NCBI RefSeq assembly: GCF_001420605.1 | Contig: NZ_LJIZ01000019.1 | Coordinates: 159,023-223,022, forward strand | Source: Bacillus sp. FJAT-25509 | GTDB lineage: Bacteria; Bacillota; Bacilli; Bacillales; Bacillaceae_G | Direction of reading: 5' to 3' | DNA: 64,000 nt | In this document: positions 42,255 to 51,247 of the stretch, piece after piece | Layout of the letters: the number at the start of each line of letters is the position of its first letter | How positions within the stretch are numbered: position 1 is the first letter of the stretch | The notes under the pieces: model-generated | The model's database searches: none | Told to the model about the DNA's origin: nothing | The model's input: the letters and a program-made list of their open reading frames with translations, nothing else | Position numbers and translations under genes: made by a program

Positions 42255-43058
42255 ATGAATATTAAGAAAATTGGTTTAACAATAGGTTCGCTATTTTTAG
42301 CAGCAGGTGTTATGGCAGGCTGCAATACAAATAAAAAAGAAGAAACTGCAAAAGGAAAAGATTTATTAACTCAAGTGAAGGATAGCGGAGAGTTAAGAAT
42401 TGGTACTGAAGGTACATATGCACCTTTCACGTTCCATGATAAATCTGGTAAATTAACAGGTTTTGATGTTGATTTATCAAATGAAGTTGCAAAACGTTTA
42501 GGAGTAAAACCAAAATATTTTGAAACTCAATGGGATGCAATGTTTGCAGGTTTAGATGCAAAGCGTTTTGATATCATTGCAAATGAAGTTGGTATTAGAG
42601 CAGATCGTGAGAAAAAATATTATTTCTCTGATCCATATATCACATCATCAGGTGCATTAGTTGTAAAATCAGATTCAAAAGTTAAATCATTTGATGATAT
42701 TAAAGGTTTAAATGCTGCTCAATCTTTAACAAGTAATTATGGCGATTTAGCTAAAAAATATGGAGCTAAATTAGTTGGAGTAGAAGGATTTAGCCAAGCA
42801 ATCCAATTAATTGAATCTGGCCGTGCTGATGCTACAATTAACGATAAATTATCAATTCAAAACTATTTAAAAGAAACTGGTGACAATAAAGTTAAAATTG
42901 CAGCTTTAGAAAATGATGCTTCTAACAGTGGATTTATGTTCCGTAAAGATGATGATTCATTAGTAAAAGCAGTGAACAAAGCACTTGCAGATATGAAAAA
43001 AGACGGAAAGTATGATGAAATAGTACAAAAATGGTTCGGTAAAGATGGACTTAAATAG
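42255..43058 (+). CDS. tcyA: Cystine-type ABC transporter substrate-binding lipoprotein
   Basis: This 267-residue lipoprotein (signal with VMAGC lipobox, about residues 19-23) belongs to the polar amino-acid binding protein family. LRIGTEGTYAPFTFHDKSGKL, ETQWDAMFAGLDAKRFDIIANEV and AAQSLTSNYGDLAKKYGAKL closely resemble B. subtilis TcyA, which binds L-cystine. The gene overlaps the permease gene by 14 bp. AAGGGAG lies upstream. Ligand identity rests on resemblance. Confidence 0.8.
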   Translation: MNIKKIGLTIGSLFLAAGVMAGCNTNKKEETAKGKDLLTQVKDSGELRIGTEGTYAPFTFHDKSGKLTGFDVDLSNEVAKRLGVKPKYFETQWDAMFAGLDAKRFDIIANEVGIRADREKKYYFSDPYITSSGALVVKSDSKVKSFDDIKGLNAAQSLTSNYGDLAKKYGAKLVGVEGFSQAIQLIESGRADATINDKLSIQNYLKETGDNKVKIAALENDASNSGFMFRKDDDSLVKAVNKALADMKKDGKYDEIVQKWFGKDGLK

Positions 43059-43731
43059 TATATTCAGCCAAGAAAATTTAACCATTGCGAAGGATTCTTT
43101 CCTTCCAATGGTTAAAACTGCTTTAATCGGTACTATTCCATTAACAATTATTACTTTTATAGTTGGTATAGTTTTAGCATTTATTACCGCTCTTTTCCGT
43201 CTATCAGGTAATAAATTCTTAAATGGTGTAGCCAAATTTTATGTTTCAATTATTAGAGGAACACCTCTTTTAGTGCAATTATTTATTATTTTTTATGGAT
43301 TACCTTCAATAAATGTAACAATATCACCATATATTTCTGCTATTATTGGTTTTTCATTAAGTGTTGGTGCATATGCATCTGAAATTATTAGAGGATCAAT
43401 CCAGTCGATTGATAAGGGGCAGTGGGAAGCTGCTTCATCAATAGGCATGACATATAATCAAACATTAAAACGAATTATTATTCCTCAAGCGGCGAGAGTT
43501 TCATTACCGCCATTATCAAATACCTTTATAAGTTTAGTAAAAGATACTTCTTTAGCATCCTTAATATTAGTAACTGAGATGTTTAGAACAGCTCAGGAAA
43601 TAGCTGCAACTAACTATAAATTTTTAGTTGTTTATACAGAAGCTGGGGTCATTTATTGGATAATCTGCTTCTTCCTTTCAATCATTCAAGGTCGATTAGA
43701 AGCACGGGTTGCACGCTATGTTGCTAAGTAA
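43045..43731 (+). CDS. tcyB: Cystine-type ABC transporter permease
   Basis: This 228-residue inner-membrane permease of the His/Glu/Gln type has about five helices. The start of the family signature reads [23 protein letters not shown] (about 65-87), and the ATPase-contacting EAA loop reads [22 protein letters not shown] (near 130). It overlaps tcyA by 14 bp and ends 14 bp before tcyC, so the three are cotranslated. Confidence 0.85.
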   Translation: MDLNSIFSQENLTIAKDSFLPMVKTALIGTIPLTIITFIVGIVLAFITALFRLSGNKFLNGVAKFYVSIIRGTPLLVQLFIIFYGLPSINVTISPYISAIIGFSLSVGAYASEIIRGSIQSIDKGQWEAASSIGMTYNQTLKRIIIPQAARVSLPPLSNTFISLVKDTSLASLILVTEMFRTAQEIAATNYKFLVVYTEAGVIYWIICFFLSIIQGRLEARVARYVAK

Positions 43732-43745
43732 GGGAGGAAGAACTT

Positions 43746-44480
43746 ATGATAAAACTAGAAAACATTAAAAAAAGTTTTGGTGAATTAGAAGTATTAAAAG
43801 ATGTAAGCTTAAATGTAGAAAAAGGTACTGTTACAGCTATTATTGGTCCTTCTGGTTCTGGGAAAACTACATTTTTAAGATGTATTAATATTTTAGAGCA
43901 ACCTACAGATGGAAAAATAACAATTGATGAACAGACAATTGATTTTTCAAATAAGGTGTCAAAAAAAGAAATTATTTCATTAAGAAGTAAAACAGGTATG
44001 GTTTTTCAACAACATCATTTATTTCCTCACTTAACAGCGCTAGAAAATGTTATGGAAGGTTTAGTAACAGTACAAAAAGTAAAAAGAGATGTTGCAAAAA
44101 AGAAAGCAATTGACTTACTTACAAAAGTAGGATTAGAAGAGAAAATAAATTTATTGCCACATCAACTTTCAGGTGGTCAGCAACAGCGTGTAGGGATTGC
44201 TAGAGCGTTAGCATTAGAGCCAACAGTAATCTTATTTGATGAACCAACTTCAGCGTTAGATCCAGAGCTTGTACAAGAAGTTCTAAAGGTAATGAAAGAG
44301 TTAGCTGAAGAGGGGATGACAATGATTGTCGTTACACATGAAATGAAATTTGCTCGGGATGTAGCGGATGAAGTCATTTTTATGGACGGTGGTTATATTG
44401 TTGAACAAGGTCATCCTAAAGATGTTTTAGAGCATCCTAAACATGCAAGAACAAAACAATTTTTACAATTAATACAGTAA
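43746..44480 (+). CDS. tcyC: Cystine-type ABC transporter ATP-binding protein
   Basis: This 244-residue ATPase of polar amino-acid importers has Walker [10 protein letters not shown] (about 34-42), Q-loop [18 protein letters not shown], signature LSGGQQQR (near 142), Walker [14 protein letters not shown] and the H-loop THEM. AGGGAGG precedes the ATG. It powers the importer formed with tcyA and tcyB and ends at a terminator. Confidence 0.88.
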   Translation: MIKLENIKKSFGELEVLKDVSLNVEKGTVTAIIGPSGSGKTTFLRCINILEQPTDGKITIDEQTIDFSNKVSKKEIISLRSKTGMVFQQHHLFPHLTALENVMEGLVTVQKVKRDVAKKKAIDLLTKVGLEEKINLLPHQLSGGQQQRVGIARALALEPTVILFDEPTSALDPELVQEVLKVMKELAEEGMTMIVVTHEMKFARDVADEVIFMDGGYIVEQGHPKDVLEHPKHARTKQFLQLIQ

Positions 44481-44519
44481 TTTTAAGATGAAATATTTTA
44501 CAATATAGTGTAGAAAACT

Positions 44520-44550
44520 AGTACTAGATGTTGATCTAGTGCTTTTTTTT
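44520..44550 (+). terminator. Terminator of tcyABC
   Basis: AGTACTAGAT (44520-44529) pairs with ATCTAGTGCT (44534-44543, one G-T pair), followed by T8. Confidence 0.85.
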
Positions 44551-44612
44551 ATGTAAAAAATGCGGAAAAGCAAATTAAATTCTTATTTCCAAAATTTACA
44601 TTTGCTAAACAT

Positions 44613-44642
44613 ACATATGTTAATCGATTAGAGTCATACTAT
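44613..44642 (+). promoter_or_regulatory. Sigma-G-like promoter of the SASP gene
   Basis: TACATA (44613-44618), a 17-bp spacer and CATACTA (44636-44642) fit the forespore sigma-G pattern, about 30 bp before the start codon. It suits late forespore expression. Confidence 0.65.
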
Positions 44643-44671
44643 CATTACACTACTTAAGGAGGTGAGACAAC

Positions 44672-44866
44672 ATGGCAAACAACAACAGCTTAGTAGTAAA
44701 TGGTGCACAACAAGCATTAGATTCTATGAAGTATGAAATCGCTTCTGAGTTTGGAGTAACTTTAGGTCCTGATTCTACAGCTCGTGCTAACGGTTCTGTA
44801 GGTGGAGAAATCACTAAACGTTTAGTTCAAATGGCAGAACAAAGCTTAGGTGGTTATTCAAAATAA
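44672..44866 (+). CDS. Alpha/beta-type small acid-soluble spore protein
   Basis: This 64-residue SASP coats spore DNA in the A-like form and is degraded at germination. The GPR protease site region is YEIASEFGV (about 21-29), and the second DNA-binding helix reads [29 protein letters not shown] lies upstream. It shows that the host forms endospores. Confidence 0.95.
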   Translation: MANNNSLVVNGAQQALDSMKYEIASEFGVTLGPDSTARANGSVGGEITKRLVQMAEQSLGGYSK

Positions 44867-44880
44867 TATCTATGGCTAAT

Positions 44881-44911
44881 AAGGGATGGAGATTAATCTC
44901 CATCCTTTCTT
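44881..44911 (+). terminator. Terminator of the SASP gene
   Basis: AAGGGATGGAGA and TCTCCATCCTTT form a 12-base stem with a mismatch near the base, followed by a short T-rich tail. Confidence 0.75.
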
Positions 44912-44943
44912 AATGAAGTAAATGAAATTGGAGTGAGCTTTTT

Positions 44944-45195
44944 ATGGATGGTATTTGTCCACTGTGCAATGGAATTGAGCATTATAAACTAAAATGTCCT
45001 ATTTGTGAAAATCATTGTGAAGATAAAGGCAGAGCTGTTGATTATGAAGATAAATATAGTCCATATTTAGATTATGACATTTCAGCAAAAGCTGATGGAT
45101 TAACCGAGCATAATTCAAATCAGTATTGTACTCATATGTTTAATTGTCCAGATTGTAATGAAGGTTTTCTTAAAATAATTGAGAAAATAAAATAA
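44944..45195 (+). CDS. Small cysteine-rich (zinc-ribbon-like) protein
   Basis: This 83-residue protein has CPLC (5-8), CPIC with a nearby Cys (about 18-25), a lone Cys near 62 and CPDC (about 68-71), so it can bind one or two zinc ions in a ribbon-like fold. The middle is acidic and Tyr-rich (YEDKYSPYLDYDISAKADG). The start ATG follows GGAGTGAG. It lies directly after the SASP gene but with its own region, so a sporulation role is only suggested by position. Confidence 0.6.
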   Translation: MDGICPLCNGIEHYKLKCPICENHCEDKGRAVDYEDKYSPYLDYDISAKADGLTEHNSNQYCTHMFNCPDCNEGFLKIIEKIK

Positions 45196-45224
45196 CGCAG
45201 TACCAATTAAAATGGTACCGCGTT
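45194..45224. terminator. Bidirectional terminator before msmX
   Basis: AACGCAGTACCA and TGGTACCGCGTT pair with one mismatch; T- and A-rich flanks lie on both sides. Confidence 0.75.
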
Positions 45225-45231
45225 TATTTAA

Positions 45232-46329
45232 TTAACGAATACGAGATTCAGTTTCTTTATCAAAGAAATGAACTTTGTTCATGTCTACTGCTAATTTAAT
45301 GACTTGACCATGTGTAAACGTTGAACGTGCATCTAATCTTGCTACTAATGTATTTCCTTCAAAATTAGTGTATAGCATTGATTCCGCTCCTAAAAGTTCA
45401 GCTACCTCAATTTTTAAATCAAGAACTGTACCTTGAGATGCTTCGATAAATACTGGTTCGTCATGTAAATCTTCAGGACGTACACCTAAAATCACTTCTT
45501 TTCCAACATATCCATTATCGCGTAATGTTTTCATTTTTCCTTCAGGTATAGCAACTTTTTTGCTTCCAAAGTTAAAGTGACCATCTTCGACCTTACCTGA
45601 AACAAAGTTCATTGCAGGTGATCCAATAAATCCACCAACGAATACGTTTTCTGGGCGATCATAAACTTCCTTTGGTGTACCTACTTGTTGAATAATCCCA
45701 TCTTTCATTACGACTAAACGTGTAGCCATTGTCATTGCTTCAGTTTGATCGTGTGTTACATAAATAGTTGTCGTTTGAAGACGTTGATGTAATTTTGAAA
45801 TCTCAGAACGCATCGCAACACGTAATTTAGCATCTAAGTTTGATAATGGCTCATCCATTAAGAATACTTTTGCATCACGTACAATTGCACGACCAAGAGC
45901 TACACGTTGACGTTGTCCACCAGATAAAGCCTTTGGTTTACGATTTAAATATTCCTCAAGACCTAAAATACGAGCAGCATCTTTTACACGACGATCAATT
46001 TCTGCTTTGTCAAACTTACGTAATTTTAATCCGAAAGCCATGTTATCATATACAGTCATATGTGGGTAAAGAGCGTAGTTTTGGAATACCATTGCGATGT
46101 CACGATCTTTTGGTTGTACATCATTTACACGCTTGCCATCAATAAAGAAGTCACCTTTTGAAATGTCTTCCAAACCAGCAATCATACGAAGTGTTGTTGA
46201 TTTACCGCATCCAGATGGACCAACGAATACGATAAATTCTTTGTCATCAATATTAAGATTAAAATCTTTTACAGCTGTTACGTTATTATCATAAATTTTA
46301 TAAATGTGATCTAATTTTAATTCTGCCAT
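45232..46329 (-). CDS. msmX: Multi-sugar ABC transporter ATPase MsmX
   Basis: This 365-residue ATPase of the MalK/UgpC group energises several oligosaccharide importers. Walker A is GPSGCGKST (about 37-45), signature LSGGQRQR near 135, Walker B VFLMDEPLSNLDAKLR, and a C-terminal OB/TOBE domain binds regulators. The length equals B. subtilis MsmX. ATG at 46329 has GGAGGT 7 nt upstream; the in-frame TTG at 46344 precedes the ribosome site. A CcpA site lies just upstream. No transport partners are adjacent, which fits its shared-ATPase role. Confidence 0.88.
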   Translation of the reverse strand: MAELKLDHIYKIYDNNVTAVKDFNLNIDDKEFIVFVGPSGCGKSTTLRMIAGLEDISKGDFFIDGKRVNDVQPKDRDIAMVFQNYALYPHMTVYDNMAFGLKLRKFDKAEIDRRVKDAARILGLEEYLNRKPKALSGGQRQRVALGRAIVRDAKVFLMDEPLSNLDAKLRVAMRSEISKLHQRLQTTTIYVTHDQTEAMTMATRLVVMKDGIIQQVGTPKEVYDRPENVFVGGFIGSPAMNFVSGKVEDGHFNFGSKKVAIPEGKMKTLRDNGYVGKEVILGVRPEDLHDEPVFIEASQGTVLDLKIEVAELLGAESMLYTNFEGNTLVARLDARSTFTHGQVIKLAVDMNKVHFFDKETESRIR

Positions 46330-46349
46330 TATTATTACCTCCAACTATT

Positions 46350-46400
46350 TGTAATCGGTTTCATTGATTAAATTGTAAGCATTTAAACGTTTATAAACAA
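46350..46400 (-). promoter_or_regulatory. msmX promoter with CcpA cre site
   Basis: On the minus strand TTGTTT (46395-46400) and TACAAT (46372-46377) are 17 bp apart. TGAAACCGATTACA (46350-46363) matches TGWAANCGNTNWCA at all fixed positions and lies just past the expected start of transcription, so glucose repression by CcpA is likely. Confidence 0.75.
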
Positions 46401-46413
46401 TGGCAAAGGTTCA

Positions 46414-46458
46414 CAAAAAAAATAGCCTACTTTGTACAAGGTGCACAAAAAAGGCTTT
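46414..46458 (-). terminator. Terminator of the PucR-type gene
   Basis: On the minus strand AAAGCC and GGCT enclose an inner TTGTACAA palindrome, followed by T8. Confidence 0.65.
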
Positions 46459-46462
46459 TATA

Positions 46463-47383
46463 CTATTCATTCACGATCTCAAGTAAATGAATTGCTAAAA
46501 ATATAACGAGTCCATCCTCAAAATGTTTTAAATCTATACCAGTTTGTTCCGAAAATTTATCAAGACGATATTGAACAGTATTTCGATGTAAAAAAGCTTT
46601 TTTTGAAGTAGCAGTAACATTTAAATTTTGTTGAAGAAAGATTTTTACTGTTGAAAGAATTGGATCATCAATTTTCATATCATTCAAAAATAAATTAGGT
46701 AATTCCTTTTGTAAATCATCTGGTAAAAAGGAAAGGATGTAATAAAGCATTTCCTTTGAAAACCAAAGAATATTTTTTTGCTTTTTTACGGATAATGCTT
46801 TTTTAAAACATTGATGTTCAATATCAAAATAAAGGCTTAGATTTGCTAATGGTGAATAACGTTTTCCTACAAAAAAGGTAACATCATGGTACAAGTCAGC
46901 AGCAATGATTTCTTGCATATGCTCTAAAAACTCTTTGTTAAATGGTTGATCGATTATTTTTTCAATAATGACGCCTTCCCTAGCAGAATTCCAAACCACT
47001 ATTACTTCTTTATGAAAGAATGCATTGATTGCTTCTTCAAACTCATTTTTACTCGAGAATAACTGATTGCTATAAAAATGAATAAAACGAATTGAAGTAG
47101 GGAGAGAAACTTCGCTTTCGAAAGTGAAGGGATTATGTCCTTTACTGTGAAATAAATAGTGAAACCATTCGCTTTGTGCAGATGGCATCAAAATCGCCTC
47201 TGATTCTAATTTTGTAAAAAGACATTCCAGTAGGTTATTTTGTTCCTCTGATATTGAAACTTTTTTAATCCCAAAGATTTCTTGATTCTCAGTAGAAAAC
47301 CAAGAATAATCCATATATGTACTCTGATCAGGTGTGACTGAAACAGACTCACTCCCAAATAATGTCTTAATTTTATCAATCAT
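46463..47383 (-). CDS. PucR/CdaR-type transcriptional regulator
   Basis: This 306-residue protein has a C-terminal PucR-type HTH (FLQQNLNVTATSKKAFLHRNTVQYRLDKF, about 250-280) and a poorly conserved N-terminal sensor half. ATG at 47383 follows GGAAGG; the longer frame from 47407 includes the ribosome site. By position next to msmX it resembles B. subtilis YxkF. The regulated genes and signal are unknown, with carbohydrate uptake a guess from the neighbour. Confidence 0.7.
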   Translation of the reverse strand: MIDKIKTLFGSESVSVTPDQSTYMDYSWFSTENQEIFGIKKVSISEEQNNLLECLFTKLESEAILMPSAQSEWFHYLFHSKGHNPFTFESEVSLPTSIRFIHFYSNQLFSSKNEFEEAINAFFHKEVIVVWNSAREGVIIEKIIDQPFNKEFLEHMQEIIAADLYHDVTFFVGKRYSPLANLSLYFDIEHQCFKKALSVKKQKNILWFSKEMLYYILSFLPDDLQKELPNLFLNDMKIDDPILSTVKIFLQQNLNVTATSKKAFLHRNTVQYRLDKFSEQTGIDLKHFEDGLVIFLAIHLLEIVNE

Positions 47384-47449
47384 AATTATTATTACCTTCC
47401 GAAGCATTATTTCATTTTAGTTTATCATTGTTGGAAAAAATAAAAAAGC

Positions 47450-47578
47450 TCAGACTGTTGACAAACGTTCGCTTTCTTCGTTGCTTCGCCTGTTGAGCGG
47501 TGCTCATTACCGTTTAGGGTAACTCCGCTCCTCACCAGCCTTCGCGCCTCGAAAGACAAACGCTTGCAATCAGTCTGA
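47450..47578. repeat. 129-bp MITE-like element, copy 1 (inverted orientation)
   Basis: TCAGACTG and CAGTCTGA bound a 129-bp GC-richer unit that matches, in reverse complement, the unit at 53004-53132 along its length (shared CTTTCGAGGCGCGAAG, ACGGTAATGAGCACCGC and GGCGAAGCAACGAAGAAAGC). The imperfect terminal inverted repeats are about 22 bp. It separates the PucR-type gene from the YheC/YheD block. Confidence 0.85.
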
Positions 47579-47616
47579 GACTTAAGTTTTTGAATACTGT
47601 TAAAGTACATTATAAA

Positions 47617-48792
47617 CTACTGTTTAAAATTTGAAAGTTCATAAAATAGTCGTATTAAGTTTTCTAGTCCTTGTTCTTTGATCGCAATTTCGTCAAAGAC
47701 CATTGGTTTAGAGTTAATTTCAAAAATATAGTAATGATTGTTTTGAATTCCGATATCCATTGAGAATTCAAAAAAATGTGCATCGTCCATATTTAATGCT
47801 TTTCCTGTTTGTCTGACTATTTCTTGTAATAAAGAATAATTTAATTCAATCGGCAGTTCTTCAATAGCAATAATGCTACCACCTCTAGGTACATGAGTTG
47901 TAATTCCATTAAATGTACCTACTCTTACACCAACACCGGAAAGAATATAATTATCTTCATTTTTATGTGCAAGAATTCGTAGATCAAACTTTCTTCCATC
48001 GGGTAATTCGCTGACTATACCTTGTTGACAAATAAATTCCTCGCTTAATGAACTAAGGAATTTCCAACAATCACTAATTGATTTCACCAATTCTACATGA
48101 AAAGCATTACGGATTATGACTTCTTTGTCACTTTTCAAGGAGAGCTTAAACACGCCAAATCCCCTTGAAGAATTATGCTTCTTTATATATAGAAATTTCC
48201 ATTTGTTTAAATAGAAATATAAATCTTTTTCACTAGTTAATTCGATTGTCTTTGGAATATAACTTTTTAAAAAGTCGTTTGAAGATAATATTGACGTTGT
48301 TTGTATTTTTGAGAGATATGATTCGTTAAAAAAAGGAATAGTTAGTTCCGAGATTTTTTCTCGAAAATTTTTATAATCATCATTCGATTCGTATTGTACA
48401 GATGGGATGCGATTATAAATTACGTCCGGTAAAGGGGAAAATAGTTTAAGCCATTTTTTTGTTTTAAAACAAAACGTATAACATTTAACCGAATTACCTG
48501 AGAGGGCGGTGGGGGTTAATATGATAGGTATACCGCCATCAGCTAATATTTTCTTACAAATTCTTTTAAAGGTCTTAATATTCCCACTAAAAGGTAGCCG
48601 ATCTTCGTTTGTTAATATACCGATAATAGGGCCTAAATGTGTTCCAATTTTTTTTACCTGAAATTGAATGGAATTTGAACGATCGTCATGAAATGGTAAT
48701 ATAGGTAGCCGATTATGACCTATGGAATATCTTGATTCACTATGGTCATGTGACCAAGTATTTTGATCAAGATGATAGAAAACAGAGATCAT
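47617..48792 (-). CDS. yheC: YheC/YheD-family ATP-grasp protein (YheC-like)
   Basis: This 391-residue protein has an N-terminal family domain and a C-terminal ATP-grasp domain. Motifs are VIYNRIPS near 130, a diverged KKHNSSRGFGVFK ATP loop near 205 (others in the cluster have KPxxGSxG) and FEINSKPM near 368 for metal binding. The family is linked to the spore coat. It is last in the four-gene set and overlaps the gene before it by 4 bp. The reaction, probably ATP-dependent ligation of an amino acid or similar, is unproven. Confidence 0.8.
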   Translation of the reverse strand: MISVFYHLDQNTWSHDHSESRYSIGHNRLPILPFHDDRSNSIQFQVKKIGTHLGPIIGILTNEDRLPFSGNIKTFKRICKKILADGGIPIILTPTALSGNSVKCYTFCFKTKKWLKLFSPLPDVIYNRIPSVQYESNDDYKNFREKISELTIPFFNESYLSKIQTTSILSSNDFLKSYIPKTIELTSEKDLYFYLNKWKFLYIKKHNSSRGFGVFKLSLKSDKEVIIRNAFHVELVKSISDCWKFLSSLSEEFICQQGIVSELPDGRKFDLRILAHKNEDNYILSGVGVRVGTFNGITTHVPRGGSIIAIEELPIELNYSLLQEIVRQTGKALNMDDAHFFEFSMDIGIQNNHYYIFEINSKPMVFDEIAIKEQGLENLIRLFYELSNFKQ

Positions 48793-50144
48793 TTCATTGA
48801 AACCTCGAGTTCATTACCCTTTCTGGAAAGATGAGTAGCATATTCCAAAAAAAGTTTTTTGATCTGTTTGTCATTTTCTTGGAAACTAGGATTTGAAAAG
48901 ATTGATCTTCCAGGTTTAGAATTCGCTTCGAAAAGCCAAATTTTTTCATCTTTATCAACACCTATATCAAATCCAATTTCTCCGATATGACCATCTACTT
49001 GACGATCTAAAGATTCACTAATTTTTAATGCTGCTGTAGATAATTTATCATGTATTCTTTTCGCTTTTTCCTGATCAAATAATTCTTCAAGAGTTTTCAC
49101 TCGACCACCGTTATTTAAGTGAGTAGTTGTGCTACCTTTTCCTGCTACTTTTGCGGCAATAACCGTTACATGCCACTTTCCTAAAGCATCCTTGTTTGTA
49201 TGAACTCGAAAATCAACAGGCTGATGCTCGTAACGAATTAGTGAAATACCTTGTTGTACAATGAAGTCGTGTAACTTCGTGCTACGAAAAACATGATTAA
49301 TTAAAGATTGGAGTGTTGAGAATTTTTGAAGTTTATTTGTTTCGAAATCACGATATCTACAATAATAAATTCCTTCTTCTCGATTGTAACGGATTAAAAT
49401 GACTTTTGAACCGAGGCTTCCATTTTCAGGTTTAACATATACAAATTGGTATTGCGATAATAATTCTTCAATCGTATCAAAATTATTGAACTTTACTGTT
49501 TTCGGGAGATAATGAGCAACTGATTCCTCATTTTTTAATTTTAAATATAAATCCCATTTATTGAAAAATCCAGGATTAAACCAAGGGATTTTGTATTCTT
49601 TTTCTAGTTTTTGACGTACGCGTTTAATTGATTTATGAACCTCAACTTTTCGATTTGGTAACCTATTATAAATAACCGTTGGAAAAGGAACGACCTCTTT
49701 GGTCCATCTTTTATTTGTAAAGAAATACCCTTGAATTGTTTCAGATTCCCAATCGATTCCATGAGCACCAAATACAAATATAAAGCTATTCTTTTGATTA
49801 TTTTCAGCTATTAAGTTTGCAAACATAAAGCTACGATCCCCGATTGGGCGAAGTAGTGACTCAGTAAAGCCGGCGGTGAAAATTCCGACCAATGGTCCAA
49901 GCTGTAAAGTATTTCCGATAATAATGGGCTCAATAGAACCCTCAAAAGGTATACAGAGCATTTCGACTAAATGCTCTGATATCGAAATAATATTGTGAAG
50001 TGTATTCATCGTAACTAGTTGACATGGGTATTTTTTTTGACCAAAAGCAATATATTCAATATTTCTAGAAGTAGTAAGCTCTTCAGGTATACATACTAGG
50101 TTCTTACTCTGTCGATGAGTAACGATTTTATAAACTTCATTCAT
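48789..50144 (-). CDS. yheD: YheC/YheD-family ATP-grasp protein (YheD-like)
   Basis: This longest paralogue (451 residues) has an extra N-terminal part with a LGPLVGIFTAGFTE segment near 100, then VIYNRLPNRK, the ATP loop KPENGSLGSKVIL near 230, RVHTNKDALGKW and FEANSKPGRSIF near 405. The ATP-grasp core looks intact. Its ATG overlaps the previous stop by one base (TAATG), so translation is coupled. Family members are spore-coat associated and made in the mother cell in B. subtilis. Confidence 0.82.
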   Translation of the reverse strand: MNEVYKIVTHRQSKNLVCIPEELTTSRNIEYIAFGQKKYPCQLVTMNTLHNIISISEHLVEMLCIPFEGSIEPIIIGNTLQLGPLVGIFTAGFTESLLRPIGDRSFMFANLIAENNQKNSFIFVFGAHGIDWESETIQGYFFTNKRWTKEVVPFPTVIYNRLPNRKVEVHKSIKRVRQKLEKEYKIPWFNPGFFNKWDLYLKLKNEESVAHYLPKTVKFNNFDTIEELLSQYQFVYVKPENGSLGSKVILIRYNREEGIYYCRYRDFETNKLQKFSTLQSLINHVFRSTKLHDFIVQQGISLIRYEHQPVDFRVHTNKDALGKWHVTVIAAKVAGKGSTTTHLNNGGRVKTLEELFDQEKAKRIHDKLSTAALKISESLDRQVDGHIGEIGFDIGVDKDEKIWLFEANSKPGRSIFSNPSFQENDKQIKKLFLEYATHLSRKGNELEVSMK

Positions 50145-51238
50145 TATTTAATTTCACTTCTTTCACTTTTAGATTTCGATTGTAAATGTAAACAATACTG
50201 AATTGGTGCTGAGTAAAGCTTTTGTTGGATAGAAGGGTCGGTTTGAAGAAGAACTTTTCTACCAGGCTTTGAATTAACATCTAAAATCCAAATGGCTTGA
50301 TTTGAATCGATGCCTAAATCTAAACCAATTTCAAATAAAGGAAGAAAATTCTTTTCAAGGGTGATTGGTAATTGTTTACAAATTGTCTCAATATCTTGCT
50401 GCAATATTAAAGCAGTTCTTTGATTGAATTGAGTGATCCATTCTTCAAATGGAACTGCATTACTTCCTGCGCTTAAATTTGCAACAATTGAATTAGGCTG
50501 GCCAATTCGAACACCTTTTCCAACAGCTTGCCACTCACCTTTTTCATTTTTTTGTAAAAGGATCCTTAAATCAAATGCTTCACGTGATTTTGTTTGGAGG
50601 TCTAAATAATTTTGATAAACATATCCTTTTGATTCAACAATCGGTTGTAGCCACTCAAAAAACTCATCTCTTGTTTCGTAAACAGTTTCAATTACTTCCT
50701 TTTGTTTTTGTGTTGAAACACTAATCGAATATGCACTTAACGTAATAAAATAAATATTTATTCCTCTTGAACCATGGATGGGTTTAATGACGAGCTTGCG
50801 TGTTTTTCTAAGTTCTTCAAAAAATACAGCTAGGTGTAATAGTTTCTTTGTTTTAGGGATATATGGATTCAAACTTTCATCAGTTGAAAGAGCCTGATAA
50901 GTTTCCCATTTTCCTGGCAGTCCATATCCTAAAAAAGTGATGTCTTTACGTTTTTTTAGCCAGTCAACAATAGGCTTTGCCTGCTTACTTTTAATGCTTG
51001 GGGAATAGAAGCATCGATCATAAATATAATTCGGGATTTCAAATGTTGTTTTCTCCCATTGCTCTGTTTCCGCTATATACTTCCAGCCCATAATTTCTTC
51101 AGAAGCTGGTTGAATATTAAAAGGGGTAAATTGAACGAATTCGTAACCAAGTTTACTTGCTTCTTTCGCCATATGTTGAACGTATTCACCTTCTTGTCTT
51201 TCTTTAAGAGATAAATAACCTATTCTCATTCTTTTCAC
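50144..51238 (-). CDS. YheC/YheD-family ATP-grasp protein, third paralogue
   Basis: This 364-residue protein has a shorter N-terminus (RIGYLSLKERQEGEYVQHM), then NYIYDRCFY near 90, the ATP loop KPIHGSRGINIYF near 155, FDLRILLQKNEKGEW near 225 and LDVNSKPGRKVLL near 330. The core residues needed for ATP-grasp chemistry appear present. It starts 9 bp after the first gene of the set. The substrate is unknown. Confidence 0.78.
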   Translation of the reverse strand: MKRMRIGYLSLKERQEGEYVQHMAKEASKLGYEFVQFTPFNIQPASEEIMGWKYIAETEQWEKTTFEIPNYIYDRCFYSPSIKSKQAKPIVDWLKKRKDITFLGYGLPGKWETYQALSTDESLNPYIPKTKKLLHLAVFFEELRKTRKLVIKPIHGSRGINIYFITLSAYSISVSTQKQKEVIETVYETRDEFFEWLQPIVESKGYVYQNYLDLQTKSREAFDLRILLQKNEKGEWQAVGKGVRIGQPNSIVANLSAGSNAVPFEEWITQFNQRTALILQQDIETICKQLPITLEKNFLPLFEIGLDLGIDSNQAIWILDVNSKPGRKVLLQTDPSIQQKLYSAPIQYCLHLQSKSKSERSEIK

Positions 51239-51247
51239 TCCTTGTAC

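Noticed and set aside
47425..47610. Minus-strand frame of 61 codons
   Set aside because: It lies within the 129-bp repeat, has no ribosome site, and the matching frame is not kept in the other copy.
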